NCBI GenBank assembly: GCA_902729315.2 | Contig: LR746272.1 | Span: forward strand, 2,452,035-2,516,034 | DNA from: Spirodela intermedia | Taxonomy: Eukaryota; Streptophyta; Magnoliopsida; Alismatales; Araceae | DNA: 64,000 bases | Reading direction: 5' to 3' | In this document: positions 13,240 to 25,341 of the stretch, piece by piece | Layout of the letters: each line of letters opens with the position of its first letter | Numbering within the stretch: the stretch's first letter is position 1 | Notes under the pieces: generated by a model | What the model was told of the DNA's origin: nothing | Databases searched by the model: none | Seen by the model: the letters and a program-made list of their open reading frames with translations, nothing else | Made by a program: the position numbers and the translations under genes

Positions 13240-14979
13240 GATCTCTATGAGGAGATTTGAAGATGGGCATTGGCTCATCCGGTGCCCCTTACCCTTACAC
13301 TTGAAACAAGTGATATGGGCTTGGGACGCGGCCATAGCACGATTGGATGCGTCGGCTGGTGGTGGACGTGAGGGTGGTGCAGAGCCTACTGATATTGCCG
13401 GTGTAGTCTGTCCGTTCCCTATGCTAGTACACGTCAGTGTTGTCGTTGATGTCTATGCAGATCGCGTGGACGCGATCTTCATGGTGATCAGAGGTGGGGT
13501 GAATTGTGTGTCCTCGGCGGGTCGCTCCATATGCTCTACAATGGGGTAGGCCTCGTCTACTTCGGATGGATTGCCTTTCAGCACTTCGTTCCGAAGCCGC
13601 AAACTAAGTCCGTGGGTGAAAATGCCCAAAACCACACGTGAGTCCTCGACAAAGCAACACCTCATGCGGCACTCCTCAAAAGCCTGAATATAGTCTCGGA
13701 TAGGCATCTTGCCCTATCGGAGGTCTAACCAATTGAGGAACAGCATCGACTCGTATTGTCGAGGAACATACTTGTTCCTCAAGCGTGATGCCATATCAAC
13801 CCATGGTGTGATGGGCTGCCCTCGTCAGTGTGCCGTGTAGCTCTTGTTTTCTCAAAAGATCTTGGCCTGTCTGCCAAGTCTCAGCTCCGCATACTCCACG
13901 CATAAATCATCATCCATGCGGTACCATCGAAAATAGGAGTTCATACTAGACTCCCAATCTATGAAGTCCTTGGGCGCATAGGAGCCATCAAAGAGTGCCA
14001 CATCGGCGCGCACACTTTTCAGTATGCGGGCCCTGTGATCCTCACGTCGTCTGTCCCGATCATCCAATTGATCGGCCTTATGGTCACCACCAAAGTCACA
14101 ATGGGGAGGACTTGGGTAACGCCTTTGATCGTAGTAACGATCCTGGTGGGCATCCTGGGGTGCTTGGTGAAAGTCGGGAGCACACTAGTAGTCGCAGTAG
14201 GAATCATCGCGATCTCGTGGCTGATGCTCTGCTTGCCGATCAAGCTCCTCTCGTCAGGAAGGGTCAGCTCTGTAACCCGGAAGGTCTCTCTTGTCGTGTC
14301 CCTGGTCGCGTCCGTGGGGTCGATAGTCCTCATAGTGAGGTCGGGGTGGTGGTGGTGGCGAACGTGGGAGATCGTCCCTACGAGCAGGGTAGACCAGCTC
14401 GCGGCGATCATAAGTATCCTGTGGCCAATGACCGCCCAATCGATCGTGGCCATCGTCGTGACGTGGTGTGTTGCGGCGACGAAGATTCCCTCGATGATGA
14501 TCATGATCGAGGTACTGGTGATCATATGGATCACTATAGGGGCTCACAGGCCGGCGGGGCTCGTGATGCTCCTGATATGCCTCTGTAATAGGCAGTGCAG
14601 TCAGTGGTGCAATCGGATATGTGACCGACGGTGGAGCCGGTGGCGGTGGGCCATGAGCTGCAGCTACAAAGGTAGCTCGCTCCAGACGCTCAATAGTCTG
14701 GGTCAAGCTACACATGACATCATCTGGGAGGGAGCGTGCTCCATCCCTCGAAGGGTACCGGGGCGAAGGTTGCCTTCGGCCACCTCTGTCACGACCCCTA
14801 GTACTCTTCGGTGGATAGTAGGGCATAGATTCCTTCCCAGCTCGGCGGCTCGTAGCCGTGGGCGGCTGGGGCCACCCTAATGCCTCTCTGGCTGACATAG
14901 GACTCAGAGTCTCCCGGGGTCGGGAGGGGTCTGGTATCGAATCTGTCGGTCTCGATGGAGATGGTGGACTCGTGTCCAC
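13240..14979 (-). pseudogene. Family A gag, left copy, dead
   Basis: Starts MDTSPPSPSRP at 14,979 and runs as a proline- and charge-rich N-terminal part, a Ty3 gag core around 13,855-14,060 (DFIDWESSMNSYFRWY) and a zinc knuckle CFKCKGKGHRMSQC (CX2CX4HX4C) at 13,267-13,308. The frame is stopped several times. Three stops in a row in the gag core (13,852-13,854, 13,825-13,827 and just after) are shared with the copy at 17,883-19,600, so the two copies descend from an already dead element. Confidence 0.85.
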
Positions 14980-15037
14980 TCTAGCTACTTAGGGAGTAGC
15001 GGGATCTGATGCCTCGCACGAGTGCCGTGATGATGGT

Positions 15038-15206
15038 GAACCTCCTCGAGCTCTGGCTGAGCATGTCTCTACCATTGCTCGGTCCTACGGGTGCCTAGAT
15101 GCCAATGTAATCCTATATGAATGGTCTACTGGTGGTATGGAAGCTCAGTGAGCATCCTTAGGGGACCGAGGTTAGGTGGTAACCCAACCTGACTTTGATA
15201 CCAATT
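15038..15206 (-). other. Family A 5' leader and primer-binding site
   Basis: Between gag and the 5' LTR. The minus strand of 15,188-15,203 reads TGGTATCAAAGTCAGG, a slightly mutated complement of the tRNA-iMet 3' end; the matching site at 43,131-43,146 is unmutated. This leader has no partner in palindrome 1, because the other A copy begins only at the position corresponding to 15,037. Confidence 0.8.
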
Positions 15207-16186
15207 TGATGTAGGACGGGGTAAGAACCCTTGTACCTAATCAATGAAACTCAAGACCTGAGATGGAGCAGTGAAAAGGAGATCGGATAAGAATGTATGG
15301 ACCCTAGACTCTAGGTCTGACCACCTAACCTTAGTATAAGCAAGCATACCAATATGCACGATCAACTCAAGACAACCCGGGGAAACACTCGACGATGGTA
15401 AGTGTGAGGCCCTCTCAGTCCACATTCGGATAGACAGCGAAACGATCATCGTGAAGTAGCCTAGGGCTGCAGCTCACGAGTGGTGACAAGTCTGGCGCAG
15501 CATCGGAAGTCACAACCTGATAACCCGTCCCATCCTGTCTACGTTCTCTTGATGGCGGTGGAAATGAGCCGAGAAAACCCTTCGAAAGATAATTGAACTT
15601 AAGAGGAAGGGGTACGGAGCTAACCTTCAAGGCTGTGTAGCCCGACGGGTCGTGATGGAGTAGAGACTCGACGTAAGCAAAGACCTCTAGGGAAGAGCAA
15701 CGCTCAGCGTCGACGGTCAGTCCTAGTCGAGAAGTCACCGTAGTCGTCGTCGTAAGGCGTGGCATGGTCGGCGCGGGCGTGGGCACGCTGGTGGGCCGAA
15801 GGGCACACTAGCAAGCGCATGCAGCAAGCCACGTGGTGTACCTCAGGGCACGCGGGTGGCGGTGCCGGGTGGGTGCGCGGGGCGTGTGTGGCGGCGGTGC
15901 TTCGGGGGGAAGGCCGAGTGTCAGCGGCGCTTCGGCGGGAATGCCAAGCGTCAGCGGCTCTCGGCGGGAATGTCAAGCGTTAGCAGCGCTTCGGTAGGAA
16001 TGCCGAGCGTCAGCGGCACTTCGACGGGAATGCCGAGCATCAGCGATTAGGCGGAAACCCAACTGTCACTGGAAGGATCGGCTTTCTCTGGCGGCGCTGG
16101 GAAGTGGAGCAAAGGAAGGAGACGATCCAGCCGATGATACTAAGGAGGGTTGAGCCCTCTCGGTCTAGGCGGCGCTAGAAACGGCG
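15207..16186 (-). mobile_element. Family A 5' LTR, truncated by a family B LTR
   Basis: Minus-strand LTR ending at 15,207 next to the primer site; its upstream half is missing, cut at 16,186 where a family B LTR starts. About 15,885-16,050 holds five copies of a roughly 29-bp unit (core CTTCGGCGGGAATGCC); the 3' LTR of the same element has one. The bases just before the B LTR, CGGCG (16,182-16,186), look like one half of a target-site duplication whose other half lies at 54,286-54,290. Confidence 0.85.
15885..16050 (-). repeat. GC-rich minisatellite inside family A LTR
   Basis: Five imperfect units of about 29 bp, each with a CTTCGGCGGGAATGCC-like core followed by AGCGTCAGCG. The related LTR at 41,310-43,127 has five or six; the LTRs at 7,491, 23,668 and 55,376 have one. 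Unit number therefore separates two LTR subtypes. Confidence 0.8.
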
Positions 16187-17824
16187 TGATAAGTCTTCAT
16201 TATCATGAGTTAATAATTAGTAAATAATATAGTTTTAGCCTTAACTTGTGATAAATAGACTTATATTTGTGTTAAAGTGTGAAAAGTGGTTTTCAGTTGA
16301 TTAATGTGATTTTTTGGGTAATTATGTGATTTTATACGAATTTATATGATTTTTATAGTCTTACTTTTGAGATAAATGAAGAAAAAGAAATAAAACTAAA
16401 ATATTGCAAAATGGGGGGACCCGCCGGCTAGCCGGGCCCGCAAGCGGGTCGGAAGCTCAGTCGGGGAGTAGCCGCGAGTAGGGGCTCGAGCGGCTTGGAC
16501 CGATAGGGGCACATGTGCGCCACTCCCCTTCCACGTCACCGGTGGCTAACCAGCTGTGGGGCAAGGAGTGGTCGTACACACGAGAGAAGGGACTTTGCTT
16601 AAAAAGCTAACATTACTATTTATTCGCCTGAAAAATCGGCGCACAACCGATGTGGGACTAAACCCACGTCACACCTTCCTCAAAAGGGGCGGACAACCGG
16701 CACGGGTTCGAATCCTCCTAGAGTCAAAATTCATATCTTTTTATCTGATTATCGCGAGTTTCCTGCAGATCGCTGGTGAAGGATTAAGCAACCAGAATCG
16801 CTAGATCATCGGCGAAAATCTCGTCAATGCGATTCACGGAGCATTGCTACTAAAATTGCTGAACGATTCGCAATAAAAGGATCGCGAATCCATCGAGTAA
16901 ATCATCTCTGATTGATCGACGAACAAGCCGTCGTCGGGAAGAGGACGATCTGCCGGGAGACGAGTCGCCACCTCCTGAGAGCGTACCAGATGCGATGAAG
17001 AGCCTCCTCTTGCTGCGCGGACTTGAGGATGAAGCTCCCTGACATGCGCCCCACCTCCATCCAGCTCCTTTCCGTCGGGTGACAGCCGCAGGAGAGCCGC
17101 AAAGTCGCCGTTTTTCCGCTCTGCCGGGTGACAGCCGCCGGAGACGACTCAACGACCCATTTCATTAATCTCTAGACTTTACGAGAAGATCTTGAGATTG
17201 CCCACGTCGTCCTTGTCTAAGGAGAGCCTTCGAGGCCGTGGACACTGCACGACAATCCTCCCGAACACTCAGAATTCCGGTGCATCGCCGACGCATTGCC
17301 GTCGTGATGCCGGAACTCTGTTTTCCTACTTCCAACTTACTTTACACTTCATTTAGTGATATTTTTTGTGATTTTAATTTACCAAAATATACTTTGTTCT
17401 ATTACGATTCTTCCAGCTTTTATAGATCTTAATTTGATTAATTAAATCATCTATAATCGCTTACGTAAGAATTGCCGAGCGGAACTCTATTTCTGCCCGA
17501 TTCGCGTTCGCCGGGCGCTGACGTCATCCTGACGTCCGCACCCTTATTTCCCTTTTTCGTGAATTTTAAATATATTTCCTTTTCATTTCCTAGTATACAA
17601 TTCATAGAAAATCGTATTCATTGAGAAAAATTCTGAATAATTACCATATATTATATTAAATCCTTGTGATCGACTTGGAAAATTACTACTATTTTTGGAA
17701 GTTTTATTGAATTATAATTGATATATTTCTTCAGAAATACTTCTAAATATCTGAAAATTCGTATTTTCTAGTTTTATAAATTTTATATTTGCGTGATTTA
17801 ATATACAACGACTAAGTCACGTCA
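16187..17824 (+). mobile_element. Family B (Athila/Tat type) solo LTR at the centre of palindrome 1
   Basis: Begins TGATAAGTCTTCATTATCATG and ends GACTAAGTCACGTCA, the same limits as the LTRs at 43,905-45,555 and 52,643-54,285. Length 1,638 bp. The left flank is family A LTR (CGGCG), the right flank is family A leader (ACCAT), so the flanks do not form a target-site duplication: this is a recombinant LTR rather than a simple solo LTR. Its TATA region is mutated (CTATTTATT where the full element has CTATATATT). A GGTTCGAATCC box sits at 16,715-16,725. Confidence 0.88.
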
Positions 17825-17882
17825 ACCATCATCACGGCACTCGTATGAAGCCTTAGATCCCGCTACTCTCTGAGTAGCTAGA

Positions 17883-19600
17883 GTGGACACGAGTCCACCA
17901 TCTTCGTCGAGATCGACGGATTTGGTACCAGACCCCTCCCGACCCCGGGAGACTCTGAGCGCTATGTCGGCCGGAGAGGCATCAGGGCGGTCCCAGCCGC
18001 CTGCGGCTATGAGCCGCCGAGCTGGGAAGGAATCCGTGCCCTACTATCCACCGAAGAGTACTAGGGGTCGTGGTAGAGGTGGCCGATGGCAACCTTCGCC
18101 CCGGTACCCTTCGAGGGATGGAGCGCGCTCCCTTCCAGATGATGTCATGTGTAGCATGACCTAGGCTATTGAACATCTGGAGCGAGCTACCTTTGTAGCC
18201 GCAGCTCATGGCCCACCGCCACCGGCTCCACTGCTGGTTGCGTATCCGGTCGCACCACTGACCGCACCCCCTATTACATAGGCATATCAAGAGCATCGCG
18301 AGCCCCGCCGGCCTATGAGCCCCAATAGTGATCCATATGATCACCAGTACCTCGATCACGATCATCGTCGAGGAAATCTTCGTCACTGCAACGCACCACA
18401 TCACGACGATGGCCACGATTGATTGGGCGGTCGTTGGCCACAAGATACTTATGATCACCACGAGCCGGTCTACCTTGCTCGTAAGGACGATCTCCCACGT
18501 CCACCACCACCGCCACCCGACCCCACTACGAGGACTATTGACCCCACAGACGCGACCAAGGACACGACAAGAGAGACCTTCCAAGTTACAGAGCTGACCC
18601 TTCCTGACGAGAGGAGCTCGATCAGCAAGCAGAGTGTCAGCCACGAGATCGCAATGATTCCTACCGCAACTACCAGCGTGCTCCGAACTTTCACTGAGCA
18701 CCCTAGGATGCCCACCAAGATCGTTACTACAATCAAGGGCGTTACTCAAGTCCTCCCCACCGTGACTTTAGTGGTGACCATAGGGCCGATCGATTGGATG
18801 ATCGGGATAGGCGACGTGAGGATCACAGGGCCCGCATACTGAAAAGTGTACGAGCCAATGTGGCAGTCTTTGATGGCTCCTGTGAGTCCAAGGACTTCAT
18901 AGATTGGGAGTCTAGTATGAACTCCTATTTCCGGTGGTACCACATGGATGATGATTTATGCGTGGAGTATGCGGAGCTGAGACTTGGCAGACAGGCCAAG
19001 ATCTTTTGAGAAAACAAGAGCTACACGGCACACTGACAAGGGCAGCCCATCACACCATGGGTTGATATGACATCACGCTTGAGGAACAAGTATGTTCCTC
19101 GACAATACGAGTCGATGCTGTTCCTCAATTGGTTAGACCTCCGATAGGGCAAGATGCCTATCCGAGACTATATTCAGGCTTTTGAGGAGTGCCGCATGAG
19201 GTAATGCTTTGTCGAGGATTCACGTGTGGTTTTGGGCATTTTCACCGACGGACTTAGTTCGCAGCTTCGGAACAAGGTGCTGAAAGGCAACCCGTTTGAA
19301 GTAGATGAGGCCTATCGCATAGTAGAGCATATGGAGCGACCCGCCGAAGACACATAGTTCACCCCACCTCCGATCACCACGAAGATCGCGTCCACGCGAT
19401 CTGCACAGACACCGATGACAGCACCGATGCGTACTAGCGTAGGGAACGGACAGACTACACCGGCGACATCAGTAGGGTCTGCACCACCCCCACGTCCGCC
19501 ACCAGCTGACGCATCCGATCGTGCTACGGCCGCGTCCCAAGCCCATATCACTTGTTGCAAGTGTAAGGGTAAGGTGCACCGGATGAGCCAATGCCCATCT
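17883..19600 (+). pseudogene. Family A gag, right copy, dead
   Basis: Starts MDTSPPSSSRS at 17,883, with the same layout as the left copy: proline-rich N-terminus, gag core (about 18,850-19,009) and zinc knuckle at 19,553-19,594 (CX2CX4HX4C, with Val for the usual Gly before His). Broken by several stops, three of them shared with the left copy (19,007-19,009, 19,034-19,036, and the TAG that follows CTCCGA near 19,140). Compared with the left copy about 6-10 percent of bases differ, mostly transitions. Confidence 0.85.
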
Positions 19601-22600
19601 TTAAATCTCCTCATAGAGATCGAAGAATTGGGTAGAGGTTCACATGAGGATGACGTCCCTGTAGGCGATGATGTCTACATTGCTAACGAGGGTTTGGCCG
19701 AGGAGTGTGATGACACTCCTAATTTAATTGGCTACATCCAGATCCGGCCAGCCACCGCACCAGCAACTGAGGCTGCCTCTCTCGCTACCTCATTGACGAG
19801 CACTTCATTGAGGAGATTGGTCAGCATCGCTGTCCAGTGTCCATCTCGAGACGCGGTTCCTGCACCACAGCCTGACACCACGGCAGCTAGAGAGATCACC
19901 TCGGCACCGAGGACGACTATGCCCACATCTTTGCCTACGACAGACGATTCCTTTCGCACGTCGATCTTCTACACCTATGTGAAGATCAACGGACACGCGT
20001 GCAAGGTGATCGTGGACAGTGGCAGTTGCGTCAATGCCGTGTCAGACTAAGTCTTCTAGAGGGCAGGGCTGAGTACTATCAATCATCCAGCCCCTTACGA
20101 CGTATTGTGGATAGACGCCACCGCACTACCCATTTGTTGACAGTGCCAAGTGCCACTTAGGGTGAGCACCTATGATGAGCACATCTTGTGTGATGTCCTT
20201 CTGATGAAAATCGATGGCATCAAACACTTGCTCTTTCATGTATCGAGATCGCCGACTTGTTTGGTATCCGCATATCAACAAGCCTGCGCCGAAGCGTGAC
20301 CCTAAGTCACATATTGGGTTAATCGTGATGAAGGGACTTGCCTTTCAGCACGAGATCACGTCGGACATAGATGGATCCCTGACGTGCTTCGCTCTCACTT
20401 TGGATACGCGAGACGACACGACCCTTACCCCGCCTTCTCCAGAAGTCGAATGTATATTATCGGAGTACGCCGATGTACTCATAGAGGAGCTTTCCAGAGA
20501 GCTGCCTCCATTGAGGCACATTCAGCATGCTATCGACTTGGTTCTCGGAGCATCACTCCCAAACCTGCCGCACTATCGCATGGAGTTGGCCAAGTATGAG
20601 GAGCTTAGCTGATAGGTACAAGAGCTTTTGGACAAGGGACTCATCCAACTGAGCCTTAGTCCCTATGCCGTGCTTGCATTACTAGCGCCGAAGAAGGATG
20701 GCACTTGGCGCATGTGCTGCAACAGTCGCGTGATCAATAGGATAACGGTTAAATACCGTTTTCTGATCCCGCGATTATAGGACTTATTTGACATGATGAT
20801 AGAAGCCACTATCTTTTCAAAGATAGATCTACGCAATGGTTATCATTAGGTCATGATACGTCTAGGGGACGAGTGGAAGACCACCTTCAAGATCAAGGAG
20901 GGCCTGTACGAGTGGAGGGTCATGCCATTTGGCCTCTCCAACGCGCCCAGTACATTCTAGAGGCTAATGAACGAGGTTTTACACCCATTCATTGGCAAGT
21001 TCATTGTAGTATACTTCAACAACATCTTGATCTACAGCGGTACCCGAGATTCCCACTCCAGCACTTATGATAGGTGTTTGAGGCACTTTGATAGGAGAAG
21101 CTTTATGCCCATCCTAAGAAGTGTAGTTTCTTCACTTCTGAGGTTACGTTCCTTGGTTTTGTCGTCTCTAAGTGAGGAGTTTCCACAGACCCCGAAAAGG
21201 TCCGCGCGATAGTCACCTGGCCACGGCCATGTAGCATGCACAACATCCGGAGCTTCATTGGACTAGCGACATTCTACCGTTGCTTCATTTGGGACTTTAG
21301 TTCTGTTACCGCTCTACTTACTGATTGCCTCAAGAAGGAGACCTTCCTTTGGACAGAGGCAGCTGAACAGGCCTTCGATCGAGTGAAGGCTCTTATCACT
21401 TAGGCACCGATACTTCGCCTACCCGACTTTTGGCAAGGTATTTGAGGTCGCCTGTGACGCCTCGGGTGTCAGTATTAGGGGTGTCCTTAGCTAGGAAGGC
21501 AATCCCATAGTGTACTTCAGTGAGAAGCTAAATGACGTGAGACTTAGATACTCCACTTACGATCGTGAGTTCTATGCCGACATTTAGGCTCTCAAACACT
21601 GGCGTCATTACCTCCTTTATAAGGAGTTTGTGCTCTTCTCGAACCATGAGGCCTTGAAGTATCTGCACTTTCAGTGGAAGTTGAGCAATCAACACGCACA
21701 ATGGGTCGAGTACTTGTAGGACTTCACCTTCATCCTTCGCCACAAGAAGGGCAAGGAGAACGTGATGGCAAATGCCTCAGTCGACGAGTCTACTTGCTGA
21801 ACCTCGTGAAGGTTCAGGTGATAGGATTTGAGTCCCTACCGAATTCTTATGCAGATTGCCCGGACTTCGGCCACGTTCTACGAGCACTCTTGGATGGTCC
21901 ATCCCGAGATCATAAGGACTTCCTTGTGGTCAACAGATGTTTGTTCTTTAGGAGCAGATTGTGTGTTCCATGCACATCCCTCCGTGACTTCCTCACTTGG
22001 AAATGTCACACAAGAGGTCTATTCGGCCATTTCAGTCGCAATAAGACCATCGTAGCAGTTGAGTACCAGTTCTACTGGCCGACCCTCAAGCGTGATGTAG
22101 GGAACATCGTCGCTCAGTGTCGAGTGTGCGCACTTGCCAAGCAAGTAAAGAAGAATGTTAGACTCTACATGCCACTTCCAGTGCGGACCCGCCCATGGGA
22201 CGATGTCAGCATGGACTTCGTTTTGGGACTCCCACGCACTGCACGACGACACGACTTGATCATGGTGGTTGTCGATAGGTTTTCAAAGATGGCACACTTC
22301 GTGTCATGTTCGAAAACCTCCGACGCCTCCAAGGTTGCTAGCCTCTACTTTAGAGAGATTGTGCACCTTCATGGACTACCCAAGTCTATAGTCTTAGACC
22401 ATGACATACAGTTTACCAGCCACTTCTGGAGGACTCTTTAGAACTTACTTGGGACTAAGCTCAAGTTCTCTACTACTTACCATCCATAGACTGATGGCCA
22501 GACCGAGGTTGTCAATTGTAGCTTAGGGAATCTACTTCAGTCATTAGTCGGCAAGAGCTTAACCACTTGAGATTTGATCATACCATGCGCCGAGTTTGCC

Positions 22601-23458
22601 TATAACTCCTCGACCAACTGTACCACTGGCATGAGCCCTTTCGAGATCGCACAGGGCTTAGCACCCCGCAAGCCCCTAGATCTAGTACCCTTGGACCCTC
22701 ATGTTAGAGTTTCTGAGCATGGTGTCGCATTCGCCCAACATGTTAGTCAGTTGCATCAAGACATCCACGATAGGATACAGAGTCAGAATGCATTGTACAA
22801 GCAGGCTGCCGATATGCATCGTCGACCCCGGATCTTCCAGGTGGGAGACCAAGTTATGGTGAGGATGAGGCCCAAACGTTACGCTCCTAGCTCTGCTACG
22901 AAGCTTCACGCTCGTAGCGCCGGCCCGTTTCGTGTTCTTTCCTAGATAGGCCAGAATGCCTATGCCGTCGACATCCCTCCTTCGTGGGGGATTAGCTCCA
23001 TGTTCAACGTGGCGGATCTGGCGTAGCACCAAGCCCCACCTCTTTCATCTGACATCGAGCCCTCATCTATCGGCCCCTTCTTTGTGAGAGAGTTTGCCAT
23101 GGAGTCCACTTCCCCCATTTTACCTCCTGATTGGCACAAGCGAGTCAAGGAGATTCTTCAAGAGGTAATTGACTTTACAGGGGATAGAGTTTCACAGAGA
23201 TTCCTAGTACGTTGGCAGGGTCGCCCGTCGGAGGACGATGCTTGGATTTTGGAGGCGGACCTGGAGCGACTACGACCAGACCTGCTGGAGCCCTTGCCTT
23301 CCTCACTTGCCAACTTGTCGGAGTCAAGTTCTTTCGACCCCGAGAGGATTGATGGTGAGTGGGACCCATCTCCATCAGCTCAGGAGACACCGGCAGTTCG
23401 AGTTCAGCCCGATCGACGCACGAAGACAAAGGAGCTTGGCTTTCGCTACACGGCCTAG
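19601..23458 (+). pseudogene. Family A pol (PR-RT-RH-IN-chromodomain), right copy, dead
   Basis: Protease keeps DSG (20,015-20,023) but is stopped soon after. Reverse transcriptase about 20,600-21,300 has its catalytic YFDD changed to YFNN at 21,012-21,023, so it cannot polymerise. RNase H about 21,360-21,780; integrase zinc region about 21,950-22,150 and core about 22,205-22,450; chromodomain 23,138-23,287 (VRWQGRPSEDDAWILEADLE); stop at 23,456-23,458. More than ten in-frame stops, many of them TAG or TGA that could come from CAG, CGA or TGG by C to T or G to A change, as expected for methylated repeats. Confidence 0.87.
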
Positions 23459-23667
23459 CCCTTCGGGACGATGACATTCCACCTCTGCGACGACGACAAG
23501 CTCGAGCTCACCCTTATCTTTCTTTGTATTTTCACACTTGTTGGGCCTCGCGTTTGTGTTAGCGGGCCCAATTCTATGTGTATGTTGTTGTTTGTGTCTC
23601 CCTTTCTTTATGGTTTAATTGGGTCTCTCTTTTCAGGCCCAATTAAAACTCTAAGGGGGGGGACCTA
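23459..23667 (+). other. Family A 3' untranslated region and polypurine tract
   Basis: Noncoding stretch between the pol stop and the 3' LTR, ending in a polypurine tract (AAGGGGGGGGA at about 23,653-23,663) that primes plus-strand synthesis. The sharp change from diverged interior to near-identical LTR, compared with the left arm, falls in this stretch. Confidence 0.75.
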
Positions 23668-25341
23668 TGTGTCTTTCCTTTTGGGCCTCTTTTGGGGCTT
23701 ATTTAGGTCTTCATTTGAGGCCCACTTAAGCACCGTATGAGGGCCCTCCTCTTTCTCCTTTTAGGGGAGCTTATTGGATCTCTCTTTTAGAGGCCCAATA
23801 AGCCCTTTTGTAGCCTTTTTGTGGCTTATGGGCTTGAGGGCCTCAAGTGGCCCCCCCTCCACTTAGCCCACTTGTGGGCCCTATATAAGGGGAGGTAGGA
23901 CCCCCCCTCAACAAGAAGCGCCGAATTTTGTGAGAGATTATCGTTTGTGAGTTACCTTCATCGTGACCTAGGATAGGGAGGGAAGGAGGGAGAGGAAGGC
24001 CGTCGATACCCTTTAAGGACTTCGTTCATCGTGACGCTGCTGCCTAAGAAGTCCCGCCACCGCCTGAGACCAACTGTCACCACCGGACATCTTCATTGCC
24101 GCCTGTGAGATCGCTGCCTTCACTGGATGAAACAGTCGCGGTTGCTGCTGCAACCGCCGCCACCTCTGTTGGAACCCTGTCACACCGTTGTGACGAAAGG
24201 GGCTTGCTTCGCCTCCTTACAAGCCGTCGCCGAGCACTCCACCGGAGTCTATTGACTCCTAGTTCGACTACCCCCTCTTCCTTTGGAACTCCACCATAAA
24301 CTCGCCGGAGCCACCATCCGCCACTCCGCCTAGTCGCTGGCTGTTCGCCAACGAACGCCTACCTGCCGCTGACGTCAAGAGAGACCCTGCAGCCGTGCTG
24401 ATGAGCCAGATCTAGTCCAAGCTCTGCACAGGCCCTCGCTGGAGTTTCCCGACGATCTGCTGCCGTCGCGCCGTTTCCGGCGCCGCCTAGACCAGGAGGG
24501 CTCAACCCTCCTTGGTATCGTCGGCCGGGATCGTCTCCTTCCTCTGCTCCACTTCCTGACGCTGCCAGAGAAGGCCGATCCTTCCGGCGACGGTTGGGCT
24601 TTCGCCCAACCACCGATGCTCGGCATTCCCGCCGAAGCGCCGCCGCTGCACGTGCCCCCTGCGCCGGCTCTTACGGCCTGCACACCCACCTGGCGCCACT
24701 GCCCACATGCCCAAGGCACACTACGCAGCTTGCCGTGCGCTCTCGCTAGCGTGCCCTTCAGCCCACCAGTGGGCCCACGCCCACGCCGACCACACCACGC
24801 CTTACGACGACGACTACTACGGCTCTCGACCAGGACCAATCGTCGACGCTGAGCATCGCTCTTCACCAGACGTCTCTACTTACGTCGAGTCTCTGCTCCA
24901 TCACGACCCACCAGGCTATGCAGCCCCGAAGGTTAGCTCCGTACCCCCTTCTTACTTAAGTTTAATTATCTTTCGAAGGGTTTTCTCGGCTCATTTCCAC
25001 TGCCATCTAGAGAACGTAGATAGGATAGGACGGGTTATAGGATCGTGACTTCTGACGCTGCGTCAGACTCGTCACCGTTTGTGAGCTACAGCCCTAGGCT
25101 ACTTCACGACAACCGTTCCGCCGTCTGTCCAGATGTAGACCGAGAGGGTCTCACACTTACCATTGTCGAGTGTTTCCCGGGTTGTCCTAGGTTGATAGTA
25201 CATATTGGTACGCCTGCCTGTACTTAGGTTAGGTGGTCAGACCTAGAGTCTAGGATCCATACATTCTTATCAGATCGGTCCGACTGCCCCATCACGGGTC
25301 TTGAGTTTCATGTACAAGAGTTCTCGTCCCGTCCTGCATCA
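23668..25341 (+). mobile_element. Family A 3' LTR, right copy
   Basis: Begins TGTGTCTTTCC after the polypurine tract, ends CCTGCATCA; 1,674 bp. TATATAA box at 23,882-23,888. One minisatellite unit near 24,615-24,640. Near identical to 7,491-9,134. The flank after it, ACACCCAATC, matches the inverted flank of the left copy, so both arms share the same outer insertion edge. Confidence 0.87.

Larger units (their letters stand above)
1..15037. repeat. Palindrome 1, left arm (about 15 kb)
   Basis: The reverse complement of this stretch reappears at 17,825-32,833. Paired coordinates add up to 32,834 over the first 7.4 kb, about 32,801 within the LTR (the left copy lacks about 33 bases near 7,525), and about 32,861 in gag, so the arms align nearly end to end with small indels. 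It holds BIOF, an old LTR, AT-rich DNA and most of a chromodomain retrotransposon. Arm identity looks above 99 percent in the non-transposon part but only about 90-94 percent inside the retrotransposon interior (read by eye). The arm probably continues beyond base 1, because the partner arm reaches the matching position without a visible break. Confidence 0.95.

Noticed and set aside
9356-23458. Endogenous pararetrovirus instead of LTR retrotransposon
   Set aside because: Integrase, chromodomain, LTRs and a tRNA-iMet primer site are present; no movement or coat protein of the viral kind is seen.
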